Of a stretch of DNA of 23,109 nucleotides, positions 13,424 to 19,972 are shown piece after piece; the first letter of the stretch is position 1; each line of letters opens with the position of its first letter. The translations under genes were made by a program, and so were the position numbers. Source of the DNA: a virus. The stretch lies in IMG/VR virus record IMGVR_UViG_3300032524_000310, positions 1-23,109 of that record; one strand, 5' to 3'. The notes beneath the pieces were generated by a model that had not been told where the DNA came from, did no database searches, and saw nothing but the letters and a program-made list of their open reading frames with translations.

Positions 13424-13714
13424 ATGAAGAACCATCAAAAAGTCGGCACCAGCCACCTGCAAAGGGCCATGGATGAATTTGGCCTCAACAAGTCCGAACT
13501 CAGCGCTGCCCTGGGTATGAGCAATGGCTTTGTATCCACCTGTATGAGCGCTAACGAAGCACCGGCCTGGTCGCAGTTGGCTGTTGAATGCCTCTTCCGC
13601 CGTCAGGGCAAACACAAAGGTGAAGTCACCCTCATCATCAAAGTTCCCGGCTCCAAAAAAGAAGCCGTCACCTCTTTCCTTGACGCCCTGGGCATTGCTG
13701 CCTCGGTCGTCTAA
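13424..13714 (+). CDS. Small HTH DNA-binding protein, 96 aa
   Basis: Residues about 12-42 (LQRAMDEFGLNKSELSAALGMSNGFVSTCM) have the pattern of a helix-turn-helix: a first helix, 'LNKSELSAALGMSNGFVS' as the turn and recognition helix. This resembles Cro/XRE-type small DNA-binding proteins. The C-terminal part has a β strand (GEVTLIIKVPG) and a helix (KEAVTSFLDALGI) that may serve dimerisation. The gene follows the twin hairpin region; ATGGAGA lies before the ATG, and TATACT (13399-13404) resembles a -10 box, though without a clear -35. It is the only recognisable regulator in the window and a candidate controller of the island promoters or structural operons; its target is unknown. Confidence 0.72.
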   Translation: MKNHQKVGTSHLQRAMDEFGLNKSELSAALGMSNGFVSTCMSANEAPAWSQLAVECLFRRQGKHKGEVTLIIKVPGSKKEAVTSFLDALGIAASVV

Positions 13715-13723
13715 TCCTGCGAC

Positions 13724-13750
13724 GGGGACTTGGTAAGGTACCAAGTCCCC
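13724..13750. other. 12-bp perfect hairpin between island 1 genes
   Basis: GGGGACTTGGTA and TACCAAGTCCCC are exact reverse complements separated by AGG. The stem lies 9 nt after the HTH gene and 22 nt before the next start. No U-run follows (AGAGCGCATC), so it is unlikely to be an intrinsic terminator. It may protect or process the mRNA, or be a DNA palindrome bound by the neighbouring HTH protein. Confidence 0.75.
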
Positions 13751-13772
13751 AGAGCGCATCTGGAGAATTGAA

Positions 13773-14114
13773 ATGAAAGCCACCCTCCCAGACGGTAGAA
13801 TTATCGAAGGTAGCATTGTCCATATGAGTGAGGGGTATGTTTCGGATAATATCCAGCTGGAAGAACGGGACGTGCGGTACATGCTGCATCTGCTGGAGCA
13901 CAACCCCGACTATCTTCGCCGGACGCTGCTGCAATTGAAAAATCGATATCCGGTCAATCGGGTTGGCCATCGCGAAGAAAAAGAAGGCCCCTACATTTAT
14001 TGCGAGCAGGGCAATTCCAATTGCGGGAGCCAAACGTGCGGTTGCGTTGACAATCCAGTTTACCGGATCAAGTATTGGCTAGCAAAAAGGAAAAGGGAGA
14101 AAAGAAATGGCTAA
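13773..14114 (+). CDS. Hypothetical protein with four-cysteine motif, 113 aa
   Basis: I do not recognise this family. CTGGAGA lies 8 nt before the ATG. The protein starts with a β-like segment 'MKATLPDGRIIEGSIVHMSEGYVSD', a helical middle 'ERDVRYMLHLLEHNPDYLRRTLLQL', and a C-terminal segment with four cysteines at about residues 77, 84, 89 and 91 (C-x6-C-x4-C-x-C), a spacing that could hold one metal ion. The C-terminus is strongly basic (KYWLAKRKREKRNG), so nucleic acid binding is possible. The end overlaps the next gene by 8 nt. Metal binding is inferred from spacing only. Confidence 0.72.
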   Translation: MKATLPDGRIIEGSIVHMSEGYVSDNIQLEERDVRYMLHLLEHNPDYLRRTLLQLKNRYPVNRVGHREEKEGPYIYCEQGNSNCGSQTCGCVDNPVYRIKYWLAKRKREKRNG

Positions 14115-14487
14115 GGATTATCTCGCAGTGTTGCATCGGGGATATAGAAAGTTTGTGTCATACATTGCTGGTGAAGAAATGTATATAGAAGATACACCCC
14201 TGGATCAAACAATTTTACAGCGTGACTTCGAAGAGCGTGGGCGGATAATCTACAAGATGCGCAAGGCCCAACAGGAGACGCTTGATCTGCTGGAACAGGC
14301 TGTCAACTTCATCGTTCGGTCGCAAGCCCACAAGGGCTGCATGAACATGGAGCAAATTGCCCAGGAAGAGGAAAGGCTGCGCAAACAAGTGAGCCACGTT
14401 TGTTGCGCGCACAACTCCTCCGACGTGGGGGTTGGGTTCCAACTGCGGAAAGCGATTGAGATGATTGAGGAGGCGAAGAAGTCATGA
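14107..14487 (+). CDS. Hypothetical helical protein, 126 aa
   Basis: Function not recognised. AAAGGGAGA precedes the ATG, which lies inside the end of the previous gene. The sequence is largely helical: 'ILQRDFEERGRIIYKMRKAQQETLDLLEQAVNFIV' (about residues 37-70) and 'MEQIAQEEERLRKQV' (81-95) look like amphipathic or coiled-coil helices, with cysteines at about 78, 99 and 100. There is no membrane segment. The stop overlaps the start of the membrane protein gene that follows (ATGA), so both may act together. Confidence 0.72.
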   Translation: MAKDYLAVLHRGYRKFVSYIAGEEMYIEDTPLDQTILQRDFEERGRIIYKMRKAQQETLDLLEQAVNFIVRSQAHKGCMNMEQIAQEEERLRKQVSHVCCAHNSSDVGVGFQLRKAIEMIEEAKKS

Positions 14488-14717
14488 CCCTCTTGGAATT
14501 CATAAGAGACCAACTTGGATTTGTTGGGGTGCTTCTATTACTTCTCATGGGCTGTGGGGTAGGGATGATCATTTGGTGCATGACTATGGTGTTTAGGGAA
14601 TGGTATCAATCAATGGAAAAATCGATGGAAGAATGGTCCCTATCAATAGAATGCCGCAGAAAAGAACTGAATAACCGTAGAGCTGCACTTCAGAAAAGAA
14701 AAGGCCCCAGCGGTTAA
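14484..14717 (+). CDS. Small single-span membrane protein, 77 aa
   Basis: The first 10 residues are followed by a strongly hydrophobic segment (about residues 11-37, 'LGFVGVLLLLLMGCGVGMIIWCMTMVF') and then a charged helix (about 38-73) rich in Glu, Lys and Arg that may be coiled coil. This is the shape of a small inner-membrane protein with a cytoplasmic or periplasmic tail. It could be a superinfection exclusion or spanin-like protein, but no family motif allows a choice; there is no overlapping lipoprotein gene as expected of an Rz/Rz1 pair. The start overlaps the previous stop by 4 nt, and its stop codon lies in the loop of the terminator that ends island 1. Confidence 0.72.
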   Translation: MTLLEFIRDQLGFVGVLLLLLMGCGVGMIIWCMTMVFREWYQSMEKSMEEWSLSIECRRKELNNRRAALQKRKGPSG

Positions 14718-14726
14718 GCTGGGGCC
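14703..14726. terminator. Bidirectional terminator ending island 1
   Basis: GGCCCCAGC and GCTGGGGCC form a 9-bp stem with loop GGTTAA, which contains the stop codon of the 77-aa gene. On the plus strand GAGTTTTA follows. On the minus strand TTTTCTTTTCTG follows, a better U-tract. It therefore serves both island 1 and the convergent 273-aa gene ending at 14743. Confidence 0.85.
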
Positions 14727-14742
14727 GAGTTTTACAGGTCGG

Positions 14743-15564
14743 TTAGGTGCGGTCGCTGGCAACACCGTCGATTGCGGCTCGCCAGAATTTACCTTGGTTA
14801 AAGGTGGCATCGTTCGAACGGGCACCTGGGTAAGTCAGGACATTAACAACAACGTCCTCCAAAGCCTCGGCAACCGTATCCGTCGTCGGTACCAGGGTAT
14901 TGATACCCGTACCGGCATCGGCCAGAGCCACCGCAGTACCGGCCAGGGCCAAAGCCTTGGTGGTGGCGAAGCTGAACGTATCATCCGTCAGGCGGATAAT
15001 GTAATAGTCCGTTCCGTCAGCGCCATTCTGGAGAGTGGCGTTGTCGACGACCATCGTGCCATCCACCGAGGCCAGCGTGATGGCATTACCCACCGCAGCT
15101 TCCAGCGTCTTGGCCTGAACGGTGAGGACAGCGGCGTCGGTCACCATGGCCTTGATCGTCGGGTTGCCAACGGTGGCCTCGTCGTAAGTCGTCGCACTGG
15201 CCGGAACGTCCTGGTTGATGGCGGCAGCGATATTGGCCAGGGTCTTGGCGTCGCTGGCTCCAACGTCGACGTCACCGTCAACCGCCGGAGTGGCGATGAG
15301 CGTATAGCTCTTGCCGGCAGCCACCAAGACGTCGGTGGCGATCATCGTGGTGCCAGTCATAAAGGTCTCGGCATGCTTGGCCACGGTCAGGCCGGAAGGC
15401 GCATCGGCGATGGTATTCATAACCTTGTACGGTCCGGCTCCGGTCTCGAGACCGTGGGCCGATGCGGTAAGGATATTGCCGGAGGTACGAACGAACTCCT
15501 GCTTGGTACCGAAGGGCACAAGCGTTCCGCCCATGGCGGCGATAAATAGTGCTTTGGTTGACAT
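14743..15564 (-). CDS. Isolated virion-like protein with nested domain, 273 aa
   Basis: Function unknown. This structural-type gene stands alone between two plus-strand islands with its own promoter and terminator. Residues about 30-60 ('ILTASAHGLETGAGPYKVMNT') and 185-222 ('TDYYIIRLTDDTFSFATTKALALAGTAVALADAGTG') look like two halves of one β domain common in phage tail and virion proteins. Between them, about 85-184, lies a second module ('SYTLIATPAVDGDVDVGASDAKTLANIAAAIN...EAAVGNAITLAS...ATLQNGADG') related to that inserted in the connector at 6472-7329. The start uses AAGGGA, which lies beside a 10-bp palindrome. It may be a decoration or adhesion protein; that is inference. Confidence 0.62.
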   Translation of the reverse strand: MSTKALFIAAMGGTLVPFGTKQEFVRTSGNILTASAHGLETGAGPYKVMNTIADAPSGLTVAKHAETFMTGTTMIATDVLVAAGKSYTLIATPAVDGDVDVGASDAKTLANIAAAINQDVPASATTYDEATVGNPTIKAMVTDAAVLTVQAKTLEAAVGNAITLASVDGTMVVDNATLQNGADGTDYYIIRLTDDTFSFATTKALALAGTAVALADAGTGINTLVPTTDTVAEALEDVVVNVLTYPGARSNDATFNQGKFWRAAIDGVASDRT

Positions 15565-15609
15565 TGTATTGGTTCCCTTGCAAGGAAGTGATGCTCCTCT
15601 GATAATCAG

Positions 15610-15638
15610 GTTATATCGGGTTATCGGAGGAATAACAA
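15610..15638 (-). promoter_or_regulatory. Promoter for the 273-aa gene, with adjoining palindrome
   Basis: On the minus strand TTGTTA (15638-15633), 17 bp, TATAAC (15615-15610). The palindrome CTGATTATCAG (15609-15599) abuts the -10 box and covers the expected transcription start, a likely operator position. A second palindrome CCTTGCAAGG lies at 15576-15585 in the leader. It is back to back with the island 2 promoter. Confidence 0.7.
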
Positions 15639-15655
15639 TTAATTTAATTTAGGTG

Positions 15656-15684
15656 TTGCCTTTTGCGGGGAGTGGTGCTAAGAT
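15656..15684 (+). promoter_or_regulatory. Island 2 promoter (shared family)
   Basis: TTGCCT (15656-15661), 17 bp, TAAGAT (15679-15684), followed by the leader TCAGGATTAGAAAAGGAG found also in island 1. The segment from TGTTGCCTTTTGCGGGGA to the ribosome binding site matches island 1 at nearly every position. Confidence 0.85.
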
Positions 15685-15714
15685 GATCTCAGGATTAGAA
15701 AAGGAGTTACCCAA

Positions 15715-15945
15715 ATGACCACCACAACCACCCAGAAGATTAAAAAATGGACCGTCGACTACATCGTCGAAGAAAACGTTCGCAAGGTTCGCATCATGGA
15801 CACATGGCATGCAACCGGCGAATTGTTCACAGTCGAAGTCATTTCCTACCCGCGCAACCAATACACCGTGGATGAAATGGTTTCCGATCTCAACGAGCGT
15901 GGCTACTTCGGTGGCTCCGAATTCCGCGCAGCTTTTGGAGTATAA
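15715..15945 (+). CDS. Small hypothetical protein, 76 aa, island 2 first gene
   Basis: I do not recognise this protein. It is the first gene behind the island 2 promoter, with AAAAGGAG 9 nt before the ATG. After a threonine-rich start (MTTTTTQKIKKWTVDYIV) it has 'RKVRIMDTWHATGELFTVEVIS' and a helical end 'TVDEMVSDLNERGYFGGSEFRAAFG'. The pattern suggests a small α/β fold with three strands and a helix. There is no membrane segment or metal motif. Its end carries the ribosome binding site of the next gene (TTGGAG). It shows no obvious similarity to the first gene of island 1, although the leaders are nearly the same. Confidence 0.77.
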   Translation: MTTTTTQKIKKWTVDYIVEENVRKVRIMDTWHATGELFTVEVISYPRNQYTVDEMVSDLNERGYFGGSEFRAAFGV

Positions 15946-15949
15946 CGGC

Positions 15950-16159
15950 ATGACCTACTACCTCTTAGATTTCGCCCCCGACGGAACGCAAACCGTTATC
16001 ACCTATTGCCAAGAAGAAATGGAAGATGCCTTCACCGCCGACCAACGTGTAATGCTGGCCAATGGCGAACGGATTATCCACCACTGGCATCCTCGTCGCG
16101 CCAAGAACCATGCGATTGCTGACATGGTTGTTACTACTGAGCGTAAGTGGGGGAAGTGA
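15950..16159 (+). CDS. Small hypothetical protein, 69 aa
   Basis: The frame is open further upstream, but the best start is the ATG at 15950, 4 nt after the stop of the previous gene and 9 nt behind TTGGAG; the extension upstream would overlap that gene in another frame. The protein starts MTYYLLDFAPDGTQTVITYC, has a helical 'QEEMEDAFTADQRVMLANGERIIHHWHPRR' with two adjacent histidines, and ends basic. Family not recognised. It is followed at once by a GTG-started gene. Confidence 0.65.
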   Translation: MTYYLLDFAPDGTQTVITYCQEEMEDAFTADQRVMLANGERIIHHWHPRRAKNHAIADMVVTTERKWGK

Positions 16160-16160
16160 G

Positions 16161-16325
16161 GTGAAGAAAGTCATCCAAATCATCGAGACTGCAACCGATC
16201 GTGTCGAACACGAAATTGACGTTACCGGCCAGAGCGAGCGTTCAATTGAACGTACCGAAGATGGGGTAAACATTAATCTCAATCATGAACAATTTCATAC
16301 CAATGTAACTGAGGTGGAAGAATGA
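16161..16325 (+). CDS. Small hypothetical protein, 54 aa, GTG start
   Basis: The best start is GTG at 16161, immediately after the previous TGA, with GGGGGAAGTGAG ahead; the longer open frame upstream overlaps the previous gene. The protein reads VKKVIQIIETATDRVEHEID, then VTGQSERSIERTEDGVNINL and a short end. I recognise its pattern ('xKVIxIIExATxxVxxxIDVTGxSERxIxRxEdGxNINLNHxxF') from small accessory proteins in many phages, whose function I cannot name. It is a compact β-type protein. Its stop overlaps the next start by 4 nt (ATGA). Confidence 0.68.
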   Translation: MKKVIQIIETATDRVEHEIDVTGQSERSIERTEDGVNINLNHEQFHTNVTEVEE

Positions 16326-16756
16326 CCGACATAGAAGAAACATGGATTTATTATGGGGTTGTTAAGTTGAATGGTGGCGGCCATGGCCACAAGTTCATCC
16401 CCCTTGTTGAAGGGAAACTTGATCTTGACAACACCAGCATATTTGGAATGGGCAAGGGTTGGAGAACCTTTACCGTGGGAGGACATTACCGTGTCACGTT
16501 AGTGAACAAAGGCCAGTCGGTAAGTGGCTCCCCCAAATGGAACGGGAGTATGTGGAAGGACACCGAACTGGTAGCCCAATGGGGTGCTTCCTCCAAAGCC
16601 ATTGAAGGTGCAAAGCGGTTAGCTGCCAGAGAGAAAAAGCTCAAGGACGATCCTCTCAGGGAGGCCCTTGATCCAATTAGGCGAGCCATGCGTGGGGCCA
16701 GCGACCCAGAAAGGGCTGTGCTTTTATCTTGGGTGGTGAAGGAGTTGCTGAAATGA
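16322..16756 (+). CDS. Hypothetical protein, 144 aa
   Basis: Function not recognised. The ATG overlaps the previous stop (ATGA) and GAGGTGGAAG lies ahead. The N-terminal half is β-rich ('TWIYYGVVKLNGGGHGHKFIPLVEGKLDL', 'GWRTFTVGGHYRVTLVNKGQSVSGSPKWNGSMWKDTELVAQW'), and the C-terminal half is helical and charged ('SSKAIEGAKRLAAREKKLKDDPLREALDPIRRAMR', 'ERAVLLSWVVKELLK'). A β domain followed by a basic helical domain could suit a nucleic acid or protein adaptor, but this is speculative. Its stop overlaps the next ATG by 4 nt. Confidence 0.75.
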   Translation: MTDIEETWIYYGVVKLNGGGHGHKFIPLVEGKLDLDNTSIFGMGKGWRTFTVGGHYRVTLVNKGQSVSGSPKWNGSMWKDTELVAQWGASSKAIEGAKRLAAREKKLKDDPLREALDPIRRAMRGASDPERAVLLSWVVKELLK

Positions 16757-17079
16757 CAGCCCTCGGTGTTCAGTACCATGTGAAAAATCGTGGGTTGCGG
16801 TTGCCGGGCGCAGGCACCCTTCGGAGAACAATCCTTGGGCGTATGCTCTCTACTCAAGGACTGACCGGTCCGGAAGCGGTGAAGGATGGCCTAGTTACTG
16901 CAAGGAATGGCAAAGGCTACACAAACCTGCATACCGCGATGAACCATTTCCGGGATGAATTGTTCTTCGACGTTCGGCAAGTCAAAAGACCCGGCATGAA
17001 ATACACCGTCTACCTCATCGTTGGGCGGTGGGACAGCAAAGGACGGTACATTGATTATTTGGTAGGGAGGATAAAGTAA
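16753..17079 (+). CDS. Hypothetical protein, 108 aa
   Basis: Family not recognised. The chosen ATG at 16753 overlaps the stop of the 144-aa gene (ATGA), with GGAGTTG upstream; an earlier ATG in the same frame is less likely. The sequence has two helical stretches ('GTLRRTILGRMLSTQGLTGPEAVKDGLV' and 'YTNLHTAMNHFRDELFFDV') and a C-terminal β hairpin ('KYTVYLIVGRWDSKGRYIDYLVGRI'). Two or three helices before a β wing resemble a winged-helix fold, a weak suggestion only. The stop overlaps the next start by one base (TAATG). Confidence 0.7.
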   Translation: MTALGVQYHVKNRGLRLPGAGTLRRTILGRMLSTQGLTGPEAVKDGLVTARNGKGYTNLHTAMNHFRDELFFDVRQVKRPGMKYTVYLIVGRWDSKGRYIDYLVGRIK

Positions 17080-17318
17080 TGACCATAGAAACTGTAGAAA
17101 TGTACAAGACGAATGATGGGGTGGCGCATGAGACATATGAAAAAGCTGTTGCTCATATAATCGATAAAATTGGCGAAGAATTAGACGCTGTGCTCCTCCA
17201 CGATAAAAAATGCTGCGAGTTAATGGGCAGGCGTGAATTTTACCGAGTTATTTTGGCGCTCGTCGGGGACGAAGAGAAATTCACCAAGCTCGCTAAACTT
17301 TTGGAGAGGTGGGTTTAA
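17079..17318 (+). CDS. Small hypothetical protein, 79 aa, last of island 2
   Basis: I do not recognise this protein. Its start is coupled to the previous stop (TAATG), with GGGAGG ahead. A short β start 'MTIETVEMYKTNDGVAHETYEKAVAHII' followed by helices 'DKIGEELDAVLLHDKKCCELM' and 'REFYRVILALVGDEEKFTKLAKLLERWV' gives a mostly helical protein; 'KTNDGxxHxTYExAxxH' is a pattern I associate with small phage proteins. The stop TAA (17316-17318) overlaps the stop of the minus-strand head morphogenesis gene, so island 2 is packed against it without a spacer or terminator. Confidence 0.75.
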   Translation: MTIETVEMYKTNDGVAHETYEKAVAHIIDKIGEELDAVLLHDKKCCELMGRREFYRVILALVGDEEKFTKLAKLLERWV

Positions 17319-18517
17319 AGAAAGTCCTCGGGATCAAGCCCTGCCGCCCTGAACGCTTTGGCATTGGAGGCTGCCAATTGGCTGAGGGTAAGCTCGGAAC
17401 CGGCACGGTCGACGAACTTCGTCAACGGCAACTCCCCCTTGCGGAATAGTTTCCCTTTAGTATTTCCTAACACGTCATCCTGGAAATCTCCAGATTGACG
17501 TGTTAGCCATTCCTGGTAAGTAACCTTGGCCGGGACGGTGCCGGTCAATTCACGGATGCGCTTTTGGGAGAATTCATCAAACGATCCTTTCTTGCCGAAC
17601 GGAAGGTCAGCACGTTTGGAGACTGCGCTGATCTTATTGTCCTTGGCGAACTCCTTCAGCAATTGTCGCTGCGTGAATGGTCGGGCTGGCCTACGCCCAA
17701 GGGCCTCTTCGCTAATCACGGCAATGCGCATGGAACGGCATTGCATATGGGCAGGCGGGTAACGACCCTCCCCAACATTCCACCGTCGACCGTCCAGGCT
17801 CATACAGATATTGGTTGTGCGGTTATCCAATGTTGCAACCCACATTTCCTTTTTGAAGATGTCGGCATTGGCCATGTAGAATTCTCGCTTGGCCTGATTG
17901 GAGAATGCATTGACGGCTGTGCGTGTGATGGCGTTGGATTGTCGGCGGGTAATCTCAGTTACCCCATTCTTACCCTTCTGGGCCACAGTGCCCACCAGCC
18001 GCCGAGCAATGGCGTCGCCGGTTTCGCCGTTGACCATGCCAATACGCACCTGGGCTTCAAGCCGACTGATATCGGCAGCTGCTATGTTCTTCGACCATTG
18101 TTTGAGAGTTTTGCCTTCGAACGGTTTGACCTTCACCAGCGCAGTTAACAGTGCTGTTGGAGGCAAGACCGTTTCCAACGTTACCGGCACCACCGTCTTC
18201 AATATCCCGCTCATCGTAACCGGCTCAGTATTTACCAGGTCGACCATTTCCTTGAGCCAAAGCGCATCCACCTGCTTCCATGCCGTCAGGCGGGTGGCCC
18301 TAATAACCTTCAACAGCTTGTTCATCCGCTTTACGGAGGCAGGGCTGTCGAAGCCTTTGTGGTTGGCGAGGATGGTTCGGGTCTGCTTGGCGATATCGGC
18401 TTCGGTAGCGTTCAGCAGAGCATATACGTCATTGCGAATGGAACCGGAAAGGCGGAGCAAGCCTATCTGGTGGCGCACAACAGCATCGAAGAATTCTTCA
18501 TTGACAGTTAGGGCCAT
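17315..18517 (-). CDS. MuF/SPP1 gp7-type head morphogenesis protein, 400 aa
   Basis: Residues about 160-270 contain the phage Mu F/SPP1 gp7 domain: a helical part 'DAIARRLVG...ITRRQSNAITRTAVNAFSNQAKREFY', then 'MWVATLDNRTTNICMSLDGRRWNVGEGRYPPAHMQCRSMRIAV'. The signature TLDxRTxxxC (229-238) and PPAHMQCRS (254-262) is complete. Such proteins bind the portal, enter the procapsid in a few copies and aid DNA packaging or ejection. The gene follows the portal gene by 3 nt, with GGAGGAA before the ATG. A strong hairpin (17467-17506) lies in the coding region. The C-terminal part (270-400) is not recognised. Confidence 0.9.
   Translation of the reverse strand: MALTVNEEFFDAVVRHQIGLLRLSGSIRNDVYALLNATEADIAKQTRTILANHKGFDSPASVKRMNKLLKVIRATRLTAWKQVDALWLKEMVDLVNTEPVTMSGILKTVVPVTLETVLPPTALLTALVKVKPFEGKTLKQWSKNIAAADISRLEAQVRIGMVNGETGDAIARRLVGTVAQKGKNGVTEITRRQSNAITRTAVNAFSNQAKREFYMANADIFKKEMWVATLDNRTTNICMSLDGRRWNVGEGRYPPAHMQCRSMRIAVISEEALGRRPARPFTQRQLLKEFAKDNKISAVSKRADLPFGKKGSFDEFSQKRIRELTGTVPAKVTYQEWLTRQSGDFQDDVLGNTKGKLFRKGELPLTKFVDRAGSELTLSQLAASNAKAFRAAGLDPEDFL
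17467..17506. other. Long hairpin inside the head morphogenesis gene
   Basis: CTAACACGTCA (17467-17477) and TGACGTGTTAG (17496-17506) are exact reverse complements, and inside them CTGGA and TCCAG pair around a 4-nt loop. The 16 pairs are broken only by a 2x2 internal loop. It encodes residues about 338-351 of the minus-strand gene. On the plus strand it lies about 150 bp beyond the end of island 2. Role unknown. Confidence 0.75.
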
Positions 18518-18520
18518 GGA

Positions 18521-19972
18521 TTATTCCTCCGTGGCGTCGGGCTCACCAAGCTCTTCCTCTTCGCCACCTTCCACCAAGGGTACTTCTTCCTCGATCTCGT
18601 GGAGCTCATCTTCATAATCCAGGTCCGTGAGTGACTTGTCCTGCATTAAGGAATGGATGGTCTTGAGGGAGATTGGTGCGCCGAGGCTCTTGGCCGTCAT
18701 GTATTCGACCAGGGTCTTGCCTTCCATGCCATCGTCGACGAAGTCCGTATTGGCTTCAACACTAACATCTTCCGGGTTGGCCCCAACCCACTTGGCAGCC
18801 TGCTTCAAAGAAAGCTCCAGGCCGAAAGCCCCTGTCTTAGCGATCTGGTTCAGGGTGGCGGTGCGCGCCGTAACCCTTATCCGTAACGCTTCGCCACTTT
18901 CCTTATCCCTTGAAACAGCATCCAATAGCTGGCCTCCACGTTGGGAGGCTTCGGACTTGTCGTTCTCCAAGGCTTTGCGCATTTCTTCTAGGCCTTGGCT
19001 GTCGACGCCGATGAATTTTGCTTCCCCGCCCGTGGGTAAAACGATAGCGGCATTGGCCCCAGTGCGGAAGGTCTGGTCCGGATCAGATACTCCGGAAACA
19101 ACCAGGGTATCCTGGCCCTGCATGAACAATGCCTGCTGGTAGTCCGCAGAGGCCATGTAAATGCCAATGGCAAGCCGCGCAAGGCCCAAAAGGGGAGGCT
19201 GCGCTGGAGCCGGCACGACGTCCGTGGAATTAATGAAGGTGAATGGTATTTCGTCCAACGTGGTACCACCGATACTCGGTTGGACCATGGACGCCATATT
19301 GAAGGAGGTTTCCTTGTCAGTGAATTGGCCGACGCTATATACCCCACCACCGGCTGCTTCATTGATCTCCGGATCGCCGAGCACGGCCACCCGGTACTTG
19401 TTCTTGAACTCCCACTCGAAGTTGTCATTGCGGACGTATTCGCTCTCATCCAACACAACCAAGTTCAGGTTCTGCGACACGAGACCTTCGCGGGTACCAT
19501 TATCCCAATTCAAAATCTCCTTGGCCCCATACATTGCGATGTAGGGGGTTGATCCAACTGTTGATCCATCTGCAATGTCCAACAACAGGCCAAGTCGGCC
19601 GGACATGAGCTGTTGTTCATTAATACGGCGCAATAGGACTTCCAGCCCTTCGCCTTGTAATGTGGCGTTCCCCAACATTGGCTCCAGCTGGGGTGGGAGC
19701 TCAATGGTCGGGGGTTTGGAATGCAAGACGCCAGTCAATGCGTCGACGGCAGTCTTGACAACGTCGGGATATCTTGCCCGCAGCTTGTAAGCATCATAAG
19801 CCTTACGACCAGGTTGTTCGGATTGCATCCCGTCGGCATTTTGTCCGGACGTGGGTGGTAGATATTTCTCCCCTTCATCCTTGATAACCCGCTCACCGCC
19901 ATAATTATCGATCATGAGGTTCCAATCAGGAAGGAAGATCGAATAGTTGGGATGTACGCTTGAAATGGCCAT
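18521..19972 (-). CDS. Portal protein (DUF4055 type), 483 aa
   Basis: The protein matches the DUF4055 group of portal-like proteins found between the large terminase and the MuF-type gene. Typical parts are 'YLPPTSGQNADGM...YDAYKLRARYPDVVKTAVDALTGVLHSKPP' (about residues 38-90), 'RRINEQQLMSGRLGLLLDIAD' (about 115-135), and later 'GLARLAIGIYMASADYQQALFMQGQDTLVVSG'. It ends in an acidic tail (EEEVPLVEGGEEEELGEPDATEE). Twelve copies form the vertex ring through which DNA is packaged and ejected, and which nucleates the procapsid. CAGGAG lies 9 nt before the ATG. Length is normal for the family. Confidence 0.9.
   Translation of the reverse strand: MAISSVHPNYSIFLPDWNLMIDNYGGERVIKDEGEKYLPPTSGQNADGMQSEQPGRKAYDAYKLRARYPDVVKTAVDALTGVLHSKPPTIELPPQLEPMLGNATLQGEGLEVLLRRINEQQLMSGRLGLLLDIADGSTVGSTPYIAMYGAKEILNWDNGTREGLVSQNLNLVVLDESEYVRNDNFEWEFKNKYRVAVLGDPEINEAAGGGVYSVGQFTDKETSFNMASMVQPSIGGTTLDEIPFTFINSTDVVPAPAQPPLLGLARLAIGIYMASADYQQALFMQGQDTLVVSGVSDPDQTFRTGANAAIVLPTGGEAKFIGVDSQGLEEMRKALENDKSEASQRGGQLLDAVSRDKESGEALRIRVTARTATLNQIAKTGAFGLELSLKQAAKWVGANPEDVSVEANTDFVDDGMEGKTLVEYMTAKSLGAPISLKTIHSLMQDKSLTDLDYEDELHEIEEEVPLVEGGEEEELGEPDATEE

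Noticed and set aside
14484-14717. Spanin pair (Rz/Rz1) assignment
   Set aside because: No overlapping frame with a lipoprotein signal was found, and no holin or endolysin lies nearby.
14794-15549. A 251-codon plus-strand frame opposite the 273-aa gene
   Set aside because: It has no promoter or ribosome binding site, begins beyond the island 1 terminator, and is Arg/Gly-rich as antisense frames are.
17898-18617. A 239-codon plus-strand frame across the head morphogenesis and portal genes
   Set aside because: It covers the junction of two well-recognised minus-strand genes and lacks any translation signal.
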